Below, piece after piece: positions 53,039 through 63,275 of a DNA stretch of 64,000 nt. Numbering within the stretch: position 1 is the stretch's first letter; each line of letters opens with the position of its first letter. Location: positions 558,001 to 622,000 of the forward strand of contig NZ_SSMC01000003.1 of the NCBI RefSeq assembly GCF_004799345.1, written 5' to 3'. Made by a program: the position numbers and the translations under genes. The DNA comes from Robertkochia marina (GTDB taxonomy: Bacteria > Bacteroidota > Bacteroidia > Flavobacteriales > Flavobacteriaceae). The notes beneath the pieces were generated by a model. It had not been told where the DNA came from. It ran no database searches and was given only the letters and a program-made list of their open reading frames with translations.

Positions 53039-54025
53039 ATGACTTCAACGATCAAAAAAATAGGAGTGATGACCTCGGGAGGAGACTCTCCCGGGATGAA
53101 TGCTGCTATCCGTGCCGTAGTAAGAACCTGTGCTTTTCACAAGATAAAGTGTATAGGGATCTACCGCGGATATCAGGGGCTTATAGAGGGCGATATGGTA
53201 GAGATGTCGGCGCGTAGTGTGCGTAACATTATCAACCGTGGAGGAACCATATTAAAATCGGCCCGTTCTCAGGAGTTCAGAACCAAGGAAGGGCGAAAAA
53301 AAGCCCATGACTCTTTGGTGAAGAACGGTGTAGATGCCCTGGTGGTTATTGGGGGAGACGGAAGCTTTACCGGGGGAATGATCTTTAACGAAGAGTTCGG
53401 GTATCCGGTAATCGGGATTCCCGGAACTATAGATAACGATATTTTCGGAACCAAGTTCACCCTGGGGTATGATACGGCCCTGAACACCGCCGTGGAGGCT
53501 ATAGACCGTATCAGGGATACGGCGAGTTCTCACGACCGCCTGTTCTTTATTGAGGTGATGGGGCGTGATGCCGGTCATATTGCGCTGAACGTTGGGGTAG
53601 GTGCCGGAGCTGAAGAGATCCTTATTCCTGAAGAAGATCTAGGTTTGGATCGCTTATTGGAATCTTTAGAGAAAAGCCGTGTTACCGGAAAGACATCCTC
53701 TATAGTGGTTGTTGCCGAAGGGGACAAGACCGGTGAGAATGTATTTCAACTGGCAGAATACGTTGAAAAGAATATGCCTGATTATGATATCAGGGTAACG
53801 GTACTGGGCCACGTACAGCGGGGAGGTACGCCTACCTGCAGAGACAGGGTGTTGGCCAGCAGAATGGGGGTGAAAGCCGTTGAGACCCTCCTGGAAGGAA
53901 AATCAAATTTTATGGTCGGGATCAGTAATGATGAACTCAATCTGACACCTCTGGAAAGAGCTGTAAAAGGAAAATCAGAGATCGATAAAGAGCTCATCAG
54001 AGTATCTGATATCATGACCACATAG
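53039..54025 (+). CDS. pfkA: ATP-dependent 6-phosphofructokinase
   Basis: A 328-residue glycolytic kinase that phosphorylates fructose 6-phosphate. It shows MTSGGDSPGMNAAIRAVVR, the ATP site IGGDGS (Gly at the position that favours ATP over PPi), the catalytic GTIDND, RIRDTASSH for substrate binding, and GHVQRGGTP. Length is typical of bacterial PfkA. It leads a three-gene set with gap and a BadF-type kinase, a sensible glycolysis block. TAGTTTTA before the start is one base from a -7 element. Confidence 0.96.
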   Translation: MTSTIKKIGVMTSGGDSPGMNAAIRAVVRTCAFHKIKCIGIYRGYQGLIEGDMVEMSARSVRNIINRGGTILKSARSQEFRTKEGRKKAHDSLVKNGVDALVVIGGDGSFTGGMIFNEEFGYPVIGIPGTIDNDIFGTKFTLGYDTALNTAVEAIDRIRDTASSHDRLFFIEVMGRDAGHIALNVGVGAGAEEILIPEEDLGLDRLLESLEKSRVTGKTSSIVVVAEGDKTGENVFQLAEYVEKNMPDYDIRVTVLGHVQRGGTPTCRDRVLASRMGVKAVETLLEGKSNFMVGISNDELNLTPLERAVKGKSEIDKELIRVSDIMTT

Positions 54026-54040
54026 TTAATCGTAGAATAA

Positions 54041-55054
<1,014 letters not shown>

Positions 55055-55127
55055 GAATTAAAGCAGATAAAATAGACAAAAACTATGCTCTCCCGCCCGG
55101 CGGGAGGGCTTACTCTCGATATTAGAC

Positions 55128-55982
55128 ATGGTATTAATAGTAGATAGTGGAGCCACTAAGGCCGATTGGATCGCACTCAATGATGAAGGAGAGAAGCTGT
55201 TTATGACACAAACCCTTGGATTGAGTCCTGAGGTGCTGACCAAGGAGATCATTGATGAGCGTCTGGCAAATAACTTTGAATTGTATAAACACCGAAAAGA
55301 AGTTTCCCAATTATATTTCTACGGGGCCGGTTGCGGTACCCAGCGCATGAGAGACTTTTTAAAGGGTATTTTTAAAGATTATTTCACCCAGGCAAAGATC
55401 ACCGTAAAAGAAGATACTTACGCAGCCATTTATGCGACGGTAAGTCCTGATGAGAATGCTATTGTTTGCATTCTGGGAACAGGCTCTAATTGCAGCTACT
55501 GGGATGGAAAGGAACTTTATCAGAAGGTAACTTCCCTGGGGTATATTCTAATGGATGACTGTAGTGGAAATTATTTTGGGCGTCAGCTTTTAAGAGATTA
55601 CTACTACCGTAAGATCCCGCAAAAGCTCGCTTCGAAATTTGCCAGAGAATACGATCTTGATGAAGATACCATCAAGAATAACCTCTACAAAATGCCGAAT
55701 CCGAATACCTACCTGGCTACCTTTGCCCGTTTTCTGATTCAGAACAAAGATGAGGAGTATTGTCAACAGCTCATTAAAAAGGGTATGAACCTGTTTATTA
55801 ATAATGCCATTAAACAATACGAGCAAGCCTCCAAGGTGCCTATTCACTTTGTGGGTAGTATTGCCTTCTACCTTCAGAATGAGTTAGCTGAGGTCATGAA
55901 AGAGAATGGCCTGGAACTGGGCAGGGTGTTAAGACGCCCTATTGACGGACTGGTAGATTACCATATGTCGTTCCTGGTGTGA
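55128..55982 (+). CDS. BadF/BadG-type ATPase, N-acetylglucosamine-kinase-like
   Basis: A 284-residue ASKHA-fold kinase. The phosphate-1 loop is DSGATKADWIAL, followed by FYGAGCG, the phosphate-2-like ILGTGSNC, and an adenosine loop VGSIAFYL near residue 243. The BadF family in Bacteroidota is usually assigned to amino-sugar (GlcNAc) phosphorylation. It follows gap after a 73-bp spacer that contains the hairpin CTCCCG/CGGGAG (about 55090-55106). A bidirectional terminator lies after its stop. Confidence 0.85.
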   Translation: MVLIVDSGATKADWIALNDEGEKLFMTQTLGLSPEVLTKEIIDERLANNFELYKHRKEVSQLYFYGAGCGTQRMRDFLKGIFKDYFTQAKITVKEDTYAAIYATVSPDENAIVCILGTGSNCSYWDGKELYQKVTSLGYILMDDCSGNYFGRQLLRDYYYRKIPQKLASKFAREYDLDEDTIKNNLYKMPNPNTYLATFARFLIQNKDEEYCQQLIKKGMNLFINNAIKQYEQASKVPIHFVGSIAFYLQNELAEVMKENGLELGRVLRRPIDGLVDYHMSFLV

Positions 55983-56004
55983 GGCCCGGCTATATAAAAA
56001 ACTG

Positions 56005-56045
56005 AAAAGGTTGCGGTAATGGTATTGCCGCAACCTTTTTATTTT
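56005..56045. terminator. Bidirectional terminator overlapping the ridA stop codon
   Basis: AAAAGGTTGCGGTAAT (56005-56020) pairs with ATTGCCGCAACCTTTT (56024-56039) over 16 bp with one wobble, then TATTTT. Its right arm reaches the leftward stop codon at 56039. Confidence 0.9.
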
Positions 56046-56419
56046 ACAGCTATCATAGAGATCTCTACGTTCACCATTTTAGGAAGATTGGATACTTCTA
56101 CAGCTTCTCTTGCCGGTGCGGTGGCGTGGGCAATGTAGGCTCCGTAAATACCGTTCACGGCCCTGTAATGTTCAATGTTGCTGAGAAAAATAGTAGACTT
56201 CACTACGTTCTCAAATTCCATTCCCGCGGCCTTTAAGATAGCTTCAAGATTTTTCATGACCTGTTTGGTCTCTTCTTCAACCCCTCCTTGTATAAGTTCA
56301 TTCGTGGCCGGGTCAATACCTATCTGCCCCGAAATGTAAAGTGTGTCGTTGGCAAGTACAGCCTGGTTGTACGGACCAATGGGAGCGGGTGCCCGGTCTG
56401 TTTTGATAATGGTTTTCAT
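56039..56419 (-). CDS. ridA: RidA family 2-iminobutanoate/2-iminopropanoate deaminase
   Basis: A 126-residue Rid protein that hydrolyses reactive enamine/imine products of amino-acid dehydratases. It carries APAPIGPYNQAV, YISGQIGIDP, and the conserved Arg in APAREAVEVSNLPK. Length and motifs are normal. It is transcribed leftward after lptD, with 20 bp between them, so the two may share a message. Confidence 0.94.
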   Translation of the reverse strand: MKTIIKTDRAPAPIGPYNQAVLANDTLYISGQIGIDPATNELIQGGVEEETKQVMKNLEAILKAAGMEFENVVKSTIFLSNIEHYRAVNGIYGAYIAHATAPAREAVEVSNLPKMVNVEISMIAVK

Positions 56420-56439
56420 ATAAAAGTGGTTTAATGGTT

Positions 56440-59112
56440 TTATAGTCTGCGGTCCGGCTCACGACGTTGTTCCCATTTTAGGTCGCTGAGTAATGATGAT
56501 CTCAGCCCGATGGTGAAAAACCAGGAAGCACGGCTGCTAAAGGGAACCCACTGAAAATTCATCTGCCAACTGTCCATCATACGGTCAAACCTGAACTGGG
56601 TGTAGGTAACTCCTTTTTGCTTAAAATCATAACCGGAAGAGATTCCTACCCGCCATTTTGGGGTGAGGTCAACATTTCCTGAAACCATCAATGAATTATT
56701 GGTGATCTCATTTTGCCTTCGGTTATTTGAGTAGGTTACTGCGTAAGCCATTCTGAAATTCCAGGGCACTTTGGCACTGTAGAGTTTCATGGGCTCATCA
56801 GAACCGCTGTCTTCACGTTCCCTTCCAAAAGTACGCTTATCGCTGAAATCCCTGCCGCTTCCAAAAAGGTCATCAGGCCGTCCTCCGCTATCAGTATTGT
56901 CATCCAGTTCCCTTTCTGAAGAAAAAGTACTGTTGTCAATACTATAGCTCACATTCACGTTGGCCTGTGTGATCCTGAAGATGCTTCCTCCGTTTTCCAG
57001 GTTGAAAACATCGATCCTGTTCCCGGCATTATCAAGTGCATAAGGGTCAAAGGTTGCTCCGAAGTTAACACTCATTTTGTTGTTAAGCAATTGTGTGTTC
57101 CCCGACATTCGCAACGGACTCCAATTAAGGGAGTCGATCGCCAGGTTGTAGGAGGTGGAGAAGTTTAAGTTGTTCAGAAGCTTGATCTTCTTGGGCTCCA
57201 GTTTGGTAGTATCGCGATCGCGAACCTTGGCCTCGACCACGTTGCTGACGGCGAAATTAAGGTTGTTGGAATTGTTCAGTCCGGGAGTACCGAATAAGCC
57301 TCCTTCAAACCGGGTAAATTGACGTACATCACCGTTTTGGTCAATATATTCATCATAGTATTGGTCAAAGGCGGGAGCATAACCGTATCCGATATTGGGC
57401 CTTATGGTATGCCTGATGGCCTGGATCTTACCCTCCGGATTAAAATTGAAAGTTCCGTATAATGTGGTACCAACACTGGCATTAAAATTATAGGTGGCAA
57501 AACGATCAAAGCCACTGATGGTGTCTCTGGGCTGGAGTTGCAGCTCCTGGTTGTAGTCGCCTATATCAATAGTTTTCAGCTGCCAGGTTTCGTTGTAATT
57601 GAAACTCATGGAAGTACTGAAATGCTTGAAAAGCTTAAAGTTGGTGCTAACCGGTATGGTATGACGAAAACCTACCTTGGCATCGTCAAACATCTGATCG
57701 GTAAAAAGAAGGCTGTCTACTGTGGCGATCCTGTTCTCTCCGCGTCCGGTATACTGGAAATTGATGTTTTGGATAATCCCCTTTTTGGTACCTGACCGGT
57801 TGGCAAAAGGAAAGATCCGCTCCATACTTGCTTGAAGGGTAGGCAGGGTCAGGTTCACCGACTGCGTTTGTGTGTTCTGGGTTACCGAAGAGGTAAGGTT
57901 AAGGTTTACCATGGGGTAACCCGGAAAGGTCTTGTTGTAAGAAACCGAAGACTGAAGGGTGTTGTTCAGGAAATTCCCGGTATTGATCTGGTTGATAGAT
58001 TGCTGGAAATACTGCGAACTACCAAAGTTAACCGAGGCGGCCAGTCTTGAATTCGGATTGGCCTTTGCGTCCTGGTTGTGGTTCCATTGAAGGTTATAGA
58101 TGGTACTTCTGTTGTAATCGGGAAATCCTCTCTGGCTGTTGATCAGGTTTTCATATCGAAACCTCAGGGCCCCTCTGAATTTGTAGCGTTTGGCATAGCT
58201 GCTTTCTACACGTACTCCGTAACTTCCGTTGGTATAGTAATCTCCAAGCAGGGCAAGGTCTACATAGTCGTTGATCGAAAAATAATATCCACCGTTCTGA
58301 AGAGCATACCCCCTCAAGTTGGTCTGTCCCGGGGTGGGCAGGATGATCCCCGAAGCACTGGTTTCCCTGTTCAGAGGAAAATAGGCAAAGGGTACCGCAA
58401 TGGGGGTAGGTACATCGGCAATGTACATATTGCTAAATCCGGCAATGATCTTCTTATTGGGCACGAATTTTCCGTTTCTCACCCGAATATAATAGTCCGG
58501 ATCTTCAGAATTCTCAGAAGTGGTCAGTTTTCCGTCTTTCAGGAAGTATACAGAGTCGTTCTCCTTTTTTACCGTATTGGCATAAAGGTTCATGGCTTCT
58601 CCCAGCGATTGCTCTGAACGGGAATTAAAGATCAAGGCTCTCTTGGTGTCAAAGTTAAATCGGATGGAGTCAGGTTCAACCACGTTGTTGCCCTGTTTAA
58701 AGTAAGGGGTTTGGGTGTAGTTACCCAGGCTGTCTTTAATGCGGCCTGCATAAACCTCATTAGCATTGTAATCAATTACGATAACCCCGGCCTTGAGCTC
58801 ATAATCCTGGTAGTATACCTCTGCCTCATTGTACAAAAATATCTTATTCTCACCACGAGACATCTGCATATAGTCCTTAGCGGTATAGGTAATATCGCCG
58901 GCAATATATCCCGGGGGTTGTTTTATGCTGTCGGTAGCGGTACTGTCCTGAATTACTTGTGGCACACTGCTTGCAGGGAGACTTATGTTTAGAGTGTCTT
59001 TTTCAGCCTCGGCCGGCCTTAAGGGTTTCACTGGAGTTTCCTGGGCGAAAATAACACTGTTGAAAAACAGAAATATAAGACTTAAAAGTATGTGTGGTTT
59101 GTTTGCTAGCAA
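56440..59112 (-). CDS. lptD: LptD-like LPS assembly outer-membrane protein
   Basis: An 890-residue outer-membrane protein that inserts lipopolysaccharide. It has a signal peptide (HILLSLIFLFFNSVIFAQ), an OstA-like jellyroll part (about 70-230; DYMQMSRGENKIFLYNEAEV, DYELKAGVIVIDYNANEVYA), and a beta-barrel with DVPTPIAVPFAYFPLNRETS, a strongly conserved region of Bacteroidota LptD. The frame extends upstream to a TAA without any ATG; TTG at 59112 is the only accepted start. A -7 element at 59162-59169 supports a leader of about 45 nt. No lptE or surA gene is next to it. Confidence 0.88.
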   Translation of the reverse strand: MLANKPHILLSLIFLFFNSVIFAQETPVKPLRPAEAEKDTLNISLPASSVPQVIQDSTATDSIKQPPGYIAGDITYTAKDYMQMSRGENKIFLYNEAEVYYQDYELKAGVIVIDYNANEVYAGRIKDSLGNYTQTPYFKQGNNVVEPDSIRFNFDTKRALIFNSRSEQSLGEAMNLYANTVKKENDSVYFLKDGKLTTSENSEDPDYYIRVRNGKFVPNKKIIAGFSNMYIADVPTPIAVPFAYFPLNRETSASGIILPTPGQTNLRGYALQNGGYYFSINDYVDLALLGDYYTNGSYGVRVESSYAKRYKFRGALRFRYENLINSQRGFPDYNRSTIYNLQWNHNQDAKANPNSRLAASVNFGSSQYFQQSINQINTGNFLNNTLQSSVSYNKTFPGYPMVNLNLTSSVTQNTQTQSVNLTLPTLQASMERIFPFANRSGTKKGIIQNINFQYTGRGENRIATVDSLLFTDQMFDDAKVGFRHTIPVSTNFKLFKHFSTSMSFNYNETWQLKTIDIGDYNQELQLQPRDTISGFDRFATYNFNASVGTTLYGTFNFNPEGKIQAIRHTIRPNIGYGYAPAFDQYYDEYIDQNGDVRQFTRFEGGLFGTPGLNNSNNLNFAVSNVVEAKVRDRDTTKLEPKKIKLLNNLNFSTSYNLAIDSLNWSPLRMSGNTQLLNNKMSVNFGATFDPYALDNAGNRIDVFNLENGGSIFRITQANVNVSYSIDNSTFSSERELDDNTDSGGRPDDLFGSGRDFSDKRTFGREREDSGSDEPMKLYSAKVPWNFRMAYAVTYSNNRRQNEITNNSLMVSGNVDLTPKWRVGISSGYDFKQKGVTYTQFRFDRMMDSWQMNFQWVPFSSRASWFFTIGLRSSLLSDLKWEQRREPDRRL

Positions 59113-59161
59113 TGCTTTTAATCCTATTTTTGTAACTGATGAGGTGGTGTTTTAGCCGTGC

Positions 59162-59169
59162 CAAACTTA
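59162..59169 (-). promoter_or_regulatory. -7 element of lptD
   Basis: Minus-strand TAAGTTTG is an exact match to TAnnTTTG, 50 bp upstream of the TTG start at 59112. Confidence 0.6.
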
Positions 59170-59245
59170 CGTATATTTTTTGGTCCGTTGATTATTTATA
59201 GTAATTTTTAACCAATATAATAGCCCTGATTTTCGTTTGATTTTT

Positions 59246-60394
59246 ATGAAGGTACACAATTTTTTATCGCTGATTCTGGCTGGCCTGCTATGTGTTTCAT
59301 TGAGCTTTGCAAATACTACTAACGAAGACTCAGGGGGTAAGGTGTTTACGGTGGTCCTCGATGCCGGGCATGGGGGGCATGATCCGGGCAACCTGGGTAA
59401 TGGATTTAAGGAGAAAGATATTGCACTTAATATTGTGTTGAAGATCGGGAAGATGCTGGAGCAAAACCCTTCCATCAAAGTAGTGTATACCCGTAAAACC
59501 GATGTTTTTGTTGACCTGAAAGAAAGGGGTAATATTGCCAACAAGGCCAAGGCAGATCTCTTCATTTCAGTACACTGTAATTCTCATGGCTCCTCGGCCC
59601 ATGGTACCGAAACCTGGGTGTTGGGGCTCAACGGGAATAAATACAATATGGAGGTGGCTAAAAAGGAGAACTCGGTGATCTACCTGGAGGAGGATTATGA
59701 ACTGAACTATGCCGGTTACGATATCAACTCCCCTGAATCATTAATAGGTCTGACCATGATGCAGGAAGAGTATCTGGATCAGAGCATATTGCTGGCCGAT
59801 GCTATTCAGGATAATTTTGAGAACAGGCTTAAAAGAAAGAACAGAGGCGTAAAGCAAAATATCTTTGTGGTACTGCTGCAAACCTATATGCCCAGTGTAT
59901 TAGTAGAAACCGGTTTCTTAACCTATCGGCCGGAAGGTCAGTACCTGAATTCGGCCCAAGGCCAAAATGAGATGGCCCAGGCGGTTTCACAAGCCGTATT
60001 CACCTATAAGAATATGGTAGAGGGGTTTGTAGGCGATGATTTCTCCTATGAGGTGAGTGCCGAAGAGGGCAGCGTACCTCAGGTTTCTGAAGAAACGGCC
60101 ACCCGCGAACTGCTCAGTGACCCCGATCACGAGGTGGTTTTTAAGGTGCAGATCGCGGCCAGCTCCCGTGAGCTGGAACTGGAGCCCTTCAACTTTAACG
60201 GTCTGAACGAGCTTAGTATGGAAAAAGCCGGAGACCTGTACCGGTATTTTTACGGGGCTTCCCACAGCTGGGAAGAGGCCCAGGAATTACAGCGTACCGC
60301 AGCTGCCAAAGGTTTTCCATCCTGTTTTATAGTTGCTTACAAAAACGGAGAGAAAATGGACCTTGAAACCGCGGTGAATTCCCTTGCCAATTAA
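59246..60394 (+). CDS. N-acetylmuramoyl-L-alanine amidase (AmiC-like)
   Basis: A 382-residue exported cell-wall hydrolase; ATG 59246 opens the signal MKVHNFLSLILAGLLCVSLS. The amidase_3 domain has zinc ligands in VVLDAGHGGHDPGN and ADLFISVHCNSH, with catalytic Glu in SVLVETGFLT. It splits the bond between muramic acid and L-Ala during cell separation. The C-terminal part (about 280-375, VVFKVQIAASS, then YFYGASHSWEEAQELQ) is SPOR-like and probably targets denuded glycan. It is divergent from lptD and precedes mlaD by 57 bp. Confidence 0.92.
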   Translation: MKVHNFLSLILAGLLCVSLSFANTTNEDSGGKVFTVVLDAGHGGHDPGNLGNGFKEKDIALNIVLKIGKMLEQNPSIKVVYTRKTDVFVDLKERGNIANKAKADLFISVHCNSHGSSAHGTETWVLGLNGNKYNMEVAKKENSVIYLEEDYELNYAGYDINSPESLIGLTMMQEEYLDQSILLADAIQDNFENRLKRKNRGVKQNIFVVLLQTYMPSVLVETGFLTYRPEGQYLNSAQGQNEMAQAVSQAVFTYKNMVEGFVGDDFSYEVSAEEGSVPQVSEETATRELLSDPDHEVVFKVQIAASSRELELEPFNFNGLNELSMEKAGDLYRYFYGASHSWEEAQELQRTAAAKGFPSCFIVAYKNGEKMDLETAVNSLAN

Positions 60395-60417
60395 CCTCCT
60401 TCTTATCAAAATATTTC

Positions 60418-60425
60418 TAATTTTG
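60418..60425 (+). promoter_or_regulatory. -7 element of mlaD
   Basis: TAATTTTG matches TAnnTTTG exactly and lies 27 bp upstream of the TTG start, so mlaD can be transcribed independently of the amidase gene. Confidence 0.6.
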
Positions 60426-60451
60426 TTACTTATCCTTAAATAATCAACCTT

Positions 60452-61399
60452 TTGAAGATATCAAGAGAATTAAAAACAGCATTTATAATCCTTGGCGGCA
60501 TTGCACTGTTTGTTCTTGGTTTTAATTTTTTGAAATCGAGTGCGCTGTTTGACAACAGCAAGACATTCTATGCAGTATATGAAGACGTTAGTGGATTAAC
60601 CCCCGGTACTTCGGTAGATATTAATGGTCTTTCAGTAGGTACCGTGAAAGATATACGATTCGTGGACGGACGTGGAAACCTGGTGGTAACCTTTACCGTG
60701 TCAAAAGACTTTGAGTTTTCTAAGAACAGTGAGGTAGAAGTGTATGACACCGGAATTATAGGTGGTAAAAATTTGCGCATTATTCCTGTTTTTGACGGGA
60801 GTGAGGCCGCTGCCTCAGGAGATACCCTGGTGTCTACCATGAAGCCCGGGATCACCGAGCTGGTTACCCAGCGTCTGACTCCTTTACAGGAAAAACTGGA
60901 ATCGCTTTTAAACAGTGCTGATACGGTACTGGTAGGAATGGATGACGTGATGGATGAAGCATCTAAAGAGAATCTGAGAAAAGGAATTTCACATTTTGAT
61001 GATGTCATGGCCAACCTGAATTCTGTGACCAGAAACCTGGACCGTTTTCTGACCAGGAATGAGCAAAGCCTGAATAGAAGTCTTGCAGAGGTGGAAAAGA
61101 TCACCCAGAACCTTTCAGGGGTTAGTGCTGAGCTGGCCAATGCCGATGTGGGGCAAACTGTAAAAAGCCTTCAGAGTACCATTGCCAACCTTAACGGTAT
61201 GATCACCAAGATGCAAACGGGAGATGGCTCCATGGCAAACCTGATCAATGACAAAGAATTGTACACCAATCTGAGTGCCGCTTCAGATCAATTGAATCTT
61301 TTGTTAGAGGATATGCGTCTGAATCCTAAGCGCTATGTGCATTTCTCTGTTTTTGGGAAGAAGAACAAAGAATACGAAGGCCCTGCAGAAAAATATTAA
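60452..61399 (+). CDS. MlaD-family lipid-transport protein (MCE domain)
   Basis: A 315-residue protein with an N-terminal membrane helix (AFIILGGIALFVLGFNFL) and an MCE domain (about 38-115; YAVYEDVSGLTPGTSVDING, VGTVKDIRF, VYDTGIIGGKNLRI). A long helical tail follows (about 135-290) with coiled-coil character. MCE proteins form hexameric rings that carry phospholipids across the periplasm. The permease and ATPase partners (mlaE, mlaF) are not in the window. No ATG fits: TAA at 60437 closes the frame, and TTG at 60452 is the only start. Confidence 0.9.
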   Translation: MKISRELKTAFIILGGIALFVLGFNFLKSSALFDNSKTFYAVYEDVSGLTPGTSVDINGLSVGTVKDIRFVDGRGNLVVTFTVSKDFEFSKNSEVEVYDTGIIGGKNLRIIPVFDGSEAAASGDTLVSTMKPGITELVTQRLTPLQEKLESLLNSADTVLVGMDDVMDEASKENLRKGISHFDDVMANLNSVTRNLDRFLTRNEQSLNRSLAEVEKITQNLSGVSAELANADVGQTVKSLQSTIANLNGMITKMQTGDGSMANLINDKELYTNLSAASDQLNLLLEDMRLNPKRYVHFSVFGKKNKEYEGPAEKY

Positions 61400-61429
61400 A
61401 TAATCAGCTACGAAAAACAGATCTGAATA

Positions 61430-62758
61430 ATGAACCTTATACCTCAAATACTTTTTGCTATTGTCCTGGCCGGTGGAGTCGGATATTTCGCTATGAACAT
61501 TAAAAAGCTTATCAGGAATATTAAACTTGGTAAGCAGATAGATCGGAATGATCAGCCTTCAGAGCGATGGAAACATATGACCAGGATCGCCTTGGGGCAG
61601 CAAAAGATGGTAGTGCGTCCCATTGCAGGGTTACTCCACATTATAGTTTACGTAGGTTTTATCATTATTAATATTGAGGTGCTGGAGATCGTTATTGACG
61701 GACTCTTTGGTACCCACCGCATCTTTGCCTTTATGGGCGGACTGTATGATGTGTTGATCGGTTCGTTTGAGATCCTGGCCTTTTTAGTGCTGGTGTCGGT
61801 GATTCTTTTTTGGACCCGAAGAAATGTGATCAGGCTGCAGCGATTCATAAAGCCTGAGATGAAAGGATGGCCAAAGAACGATGCCAATATTATCTTATAT
61901 TTCGAGGTGGTGCTTATGATGCTTTTCCTGACCATGAACGGTGCCGATCTGCAGTTGCAGCAATTAGGAGCCGATCATTATGTACAGGCTGGAGCCTTTC
62001 CTGTAAGCCAGTACCTGCTGCCTTTATTTGAAGGCCTTAGCGAATCGACCCTGATCATCATAGAACGCGCCGCCTGGTGGCTTCACATTATCGGGATCCT
62101 GATATTTTTGAACTACTTGTATTTCTCTAAACACCTGCACATTCTGCTGGCCTTCCCTAATACCTGGTATGCCAACCTGAATCCCAAAGGGCAATTCAAC
62201 AATCTGGAATCGGTGACCAAGGAAGTGCAGTTAATGATGGATCCGAATGCCGATCCTTTTGCCGCGCCGGAAGCAGGAGATGATGAAGGTGAGCCGGAGA
62301 AATTCGGTGCCTCTGATGTTTTAGACCTGAACAGGGTGCAATTGCTTAACGCCTATACCTGTACAGAGTGCGGTCGTTGTACCAGTGAATGTCCGGCTAA
62401 CCAAACCGGGAAAAAATTAAGTCCGCGTAAGATCATGATGGATACCCGCGACCGATTGGAGGAAGTAGGTAAGAACATCGATGCGAATAAAGGGGAGTTC
62501 AAGGAAGATGGAAAGCAACTGCTTGACGATTATATATCCCGTGAGGAGTTGTGGGCGTGTACCTCTTGTAACGCCTGTGTAGAGGCTTGTCCGGTGAGTA
62601 TCGATCCGTTATCGATCATTATGGATATGAGAAGATACCTGGTCATGGAGCAATCGGCAGCCCCTGCAGAATTGAATAATATGATGTCGAATATTGAGAA
62701 TAATGGCGCGCCATGGCCGTTTAACCAAATGGACAGGCTGAACTGGAAAGATGAATAA
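61430..62758 (+). CDS. Membrane-bound 4Fe-4S dicluster reductase subunit (HdrC/GlpC-like)
   Basis: A 442-residue inner-membrane electron carrier. Five or six hydrophobic helices (about 5-260) form an NarI-like quinone or haem part, and two [4Fe-4S] motifs follow: CTECGRCTSECP and CTSCNACVEACP. It would pass electrons between the quinone pool and a soluble partner. The partner is probably the CCG-domain protein encoded at 63276, since HdrC/HdrB-type pairs work together. A small HAD gene lies between them. The physiological substrate is unknown. Confidence 0.88.
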   Translation: MNLIPQILFAIVLAGGVGYFAMNIKKLIRNIKLGKQIDRNDQPSERWKHMTRIALGQQKMVVRPIAGLLHIIVYVGFIIINIEVLEIVIDGLFGTHRIFAFMGGLYDVLIGSFEILAFLVLVSVILFWTRRNVIRLQRFIKPEMKGWPKNDANIILYFEVVLMMLFLTMNGADLQLQQLGADHYVQAGAFPVSQYLLPLFEGLSESTLIIIERAAWWLHIIGILIFLNYLYFSKHLHILLAFPNTWYANLNPKGQFNNLESVTKEVQLMMDPNADPFAAPEAGDDEGEPEKFGASDVLDLNRVQLLNAYTCTECGRCTSECPANQTGKKLSPRKIMMDTRDRLEEVGKNIDANKGEFKEDGKQLLDDYISREELWACTSCNACVEACPVSIDPLSIIMDMRRYLVMEQSAAPAELNNMMSNIENNGAPWPFNQMDRLNWKDE

Positions 62759-62782
62759 CCCAAATAATCAAAAGCATAAATT

Positions 62783-63229
62783 ATGAAAAAGGAAGAAGTA
62801 ACCAAGATCCTTCAGGCGAAGCTCGAAGCAGGAGAACATGTAAGTCCGGTGCTTCCTGAAGGTATCAAGAACTATCTTATCGATATAGACGGAACCATTT
62901 GTGACGATATCCCTAACGAAGAGCCGGAAAGAATGGCTACCGCCGAGTTATATCCGGATGCGTTGAAAACACTGAACAAATGGTATGAAGAAGGACACAT
63001 TATTTATTTCTTTACCTCTCGTACGGAAGAGCACAGGGAAGTTACCGAAGAATGGTTAAAGCGTCACGGGTTCAAATACCACGGAATGGTCATGGGCAAA
63101 CCAAGAGGAGGAAACTACCATTGGGTAGATAACCACCTGGTAAAAGCCACCCGATATAATGGTAAGTTTACAGACCTGGTGGAGAAAGAGGTGACCATAC
63201 AGGTGTTTGACGACGGACAACACGATTAA
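62783..63229 (+). CDS. Small HAD-like phosphatase of unknown substrate
   Basis: A 148-residue HAD-fold protein. Motif I is YLIDIDGTICDDI, with the two aspartates needed for nucleophilic attack and general acid catalysis. A Ser/Thr motif II follows in IYFFTSRTEEHR, and a Lys-containing motif in VMGKPRGGNYHWVDNHLVKA. Databases sometimes label such proteins phosphoheptose isomerase, which the sequence does not support. It sits 24 bp after the Fe-S subunit and 46 bp before the CCG protein, in an apparent operon. Confidence 0.75.
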   Translation: MKKEEVTKILQAKLEAGEHVSPVLPEGIKNYLIDIDGTICDDIPNEEPERMATAELYPDALKTLNKWYEEGHIIYFFTSRTEEHREVTEEWLKRHGFKYHGMVMGKPRGGNYHWVDNHLVKATRYNGKFTDLVEKEVTIQVFDDGQHD

Positions 63230-63275
63230 TACAATAATTCTTCCCGAAAGGGACCAAATTTTTTAAAATATTGCT

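Noticed and set aside
62783-63229. Phosphoheptose isomerase
   Set aside because: The DxDGT motif and HAD layout are clear, and the SIS fold of real isomerases is absent.
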